Source: Candidatus Electrothrix marina
GTDB taxonomy: Bacteria > Desulfobacterota > Desulfobulbia > Desulfobulbales > Desulfobulbaceae
Direction: 5' to 3'
Assembly: GCA_004028495.1 (NCBI GenBank)
Contig: MTKS01000079.1
Coordinates: 1 to 7,027 of the forward strand
DNA length: 7,027 nt
Shown here piece after piece: positions 6,167 through 7,027 of this stretch (positions within the stretch are counted from its first letter, which is position 1; each line of letters opens with the position of its first letter). The position numbers and the translations under genes were made by a program. Below the pieces are notes generated by a model that did not search any database, was not told the DNA's origin, and was given only the letters and a program-made list of their open reading frames with translations.

Positions 6167-6529
6167 ATGCACAAAATGCAATCCATCAGACAAGCAGCTT
6201 TCCTGCTTGCCGCAACCATGCTCTTTCTCTCCCTTGCTTCTTCCGCCTTTGCCCATGCAACCACCCTCTGGTGCTATGTGGAAAACAATCGGGTGTATGT
6301 CGAAGCTTTTTTCATGGGGGGCAAAAAAGTACAGGACGCCAAGGTGATAGCTGTTAACGACAAGGGAGAGAAAATTCTCGAAGGAAAAACTGACAAAGAA
6401 GGAAAGTTTAATTTTGAACCGCCCTATCAGGGCAAGATGACCATCCTCCTCAAAGTGGACGATGCCCATGGAGCTGATTTTGAACTGACTGAAGAAGATT
6501 TTCTTGATGCGGCAGCTGAAACAGAGTAA
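6167..6529 (+). CDS. Small periplasmic NikL-like protein (carboxypeptidase-regulatory-like fold)
   Basis: A 120-residue secreted protein. A clear signal peptide (1-29) ends AFA, so the predicted mature protein begins with His (HATTLWCYVE). The mature part has the pattern of NikL/CbiL-type accessory proteins of metal importers: a YVENNRVYVEAFF beta segment, a G-K-V-A-K-V middle, GKTDKEGKFNF (73-83), which is the typical turn of CarboxypepD_reg-like domains, and a closing H101 near DDAH. No C-terminal membrane helix is present, unlike some relatives. AAGGAG (6151-6156) lies 10 bases before the ATG, a strong ribosome site. It follows the permease by 125 bases on the same strand, so a role as periplasmic metal accessory in the same system is inferred. 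The family link is from remembered similarity; the substrate (Ni, Zn or other) is unknown. Confidence 0.75.
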   Translation: MHKMQSIRQAAFLLAATMLFLSLASSAFAHATTLWCYVENNRVYVEAFFMGGKKVQDAKVIAVNDKGEKILEGKTDKEGKFNFEPPYQGKMTILLKVDDAHGADFELTEEDFLDAAAETE

Positions 6530-6586
6530 TTCTTAGCTTTCTTGCAAGGAGTTAAGGCGGATAACATAAACTGTCAGGAAAACATT

Positions 6587-6904
6587 ATGGAAAAACAGTG
6601 TCCCTGCTGTAACAACGTGGAACTTCGTAGAACCGTACGCAGAGGGGTGGAGATTGATTATTGCCCTGACTGCAACGGGATATGGCTTGATAACGGAGAG
6701 CTGAACAAGATTGTTGCTGAATCTGTTCAGGCCTCGGCAACAGAAAGCAGTTCGGCTGAAATCTCTGCTGAAGCATCAAGGAAATCAGTCTTTAAATCTT
6801 TTTTGAATCTCATGGGCTCCACCAAGGATGACGCAGATCATGGCGTTGAGGGCATTGATGGCGATTTCATTTCCGAATCAACCTCGTCAGGTGGCGACAA
6901 GTAA
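6587..6904 (+). CDS. Small zinc-ribbon protein (zf-TFIIB type)
   Basis: A 105-residue cytoplasmic protein with an N-terminal zinc ribbon: C5 and C8 in CPCC, C26 and C29 in YCPDCNGIWLDNGEL. The spacing and the CPxCxGxWLDxGEL signature are those of the zf-TFIIB (transcription factor zinc-finger) family. The rest (about 45-105) is low-complexity, Ser/Glu/Ala-rich and probably disordered, with a short basic-hydrophobic stretch (RKSVFKSFLNLMG, 65-77). The family has no established general function. The ATG at 6587 is preceded by AGGA (6576-6579) at 7 bases; an upstream in-frame TTG at 6542 would add 15 unlikely residues. It lies 57 bases after the NikL-like gene and may be co-transcribed. A link to zinc status is possible from its zinc site and location, but this is speculation. 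Confidence 0.85.
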   Translation: MEKQCPCCNNVELRRTVRRGVEIDYCPDCNGIWLDNGELNKIVAESVQASATESSSAEISAEASRKSVFKSFLNLMGSTKDDADHGVEGIDGDFISESTSSGGDK

Positions 6905-6930
6905 CATAACCCCTCATAGCTGATCTGTCC

Positions 6931-7016
6931 CGAGGTGCCTGCCGTTTTTTTTCAGCACCTTCTGTTCCTTTTTCACCTCGCTCGAAGACAGAATATTTCT
7001 TTATTGTCTTCGAGCG
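6931..7016. other. Structured non-coding tail with 12-bp inverted repeat
   Basis: A perfect 12-bp inverted repeat, CGCTCGAAGACA (6979-6990) and TGTCTTCGAGCG (7005-7016), has a 14-base AT-rich loop. No T-run follows on either strand within the window, so it is not a textbook terminator. Upstream, AGGTGC (6933-6938) pairs with GCACCT (6955-6960), followed by a T-rich stretch, which could weakly terminate the cluster. No ORF is supported in 6905-7027. Confidence 0.5.
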
Positions 7017-7027
7017 TGCCCACCTTC

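Noticed and set aside
6542..6586. Upstream TTG start for the zinc-ribbon protein
   Set aside because: The ATG at 6587 has AGGA at good spacing and starts just before the zinc-binding Cys pair.
1..7027. CRISPR array, tRNA or rRNA genes
   Set aside because: No evenly spaced direct repeats with unique spacers and no cloverleaf or ribosomal sequence was recognised on reading; the only tandem repeat is coding.

Overview
The window reads as ordinary bacterial chromosome of roughly 50% GC, with all convincing genes on the + strand. The RadC and HemW proteins, and the metal-transport cluster that follows, look most like sulfate-reducing Desulfobulbales (Desulfobacterota, possibly the cable-bacteria lineage). 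That placement comes from remembered protein similarity and has not been tested.

Layout: (1) 1-81, a possible 3' tail of an upstream gene that overlaps the radC start. (2) 78-815, a RadC/JAMM-domain protein. (3) 850-1989, HemW, the radical-SAM heme chaperone. (4) 1990-2214, an AT-rich gap that may hold the promoter of the next cluster. (5) 2215-6529, a metal-uptake cluster: a membrane-anchored protein of unknown function, a ZnuA-type substrate-binding protein split by a one-base frameshift, a ZnuC-type ATPase, a ZnuB-type permease and a small NikL-like periplasmic protein. (6) 6587-6904, a small zinc-ribbon (zf-TFIIB type) protein. (7) 6905-7027, structured non-coding sequence running to the window edge.

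How the genes work together: the ABC parts form a complete cluster A-I (zinc/manganese type) importer. The periplasmic receptor captures the metal, the permease carries it across the inner membrane and the ATPase drives transport. The unknown anchored protein and the NikL-like protein are probably periplasmic accessories. The true metal is not settled: the receptor keeps three His ligands but lacks the usual His-rich loop, and it carries a long Met/Gln-rich tail instead.

The most unusual features are: three tandem 35-residue Met/Gln-rich repeats fused to the receptor; the receptor frameshift; a pair of about 80-bp structured intergenic repeats that flank the permease gene in opposite orientations; and two mutually exclusive hairpins just before the permease start. 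No CRISPR array, tRNA, rRNA, transposase or defence system is visible.
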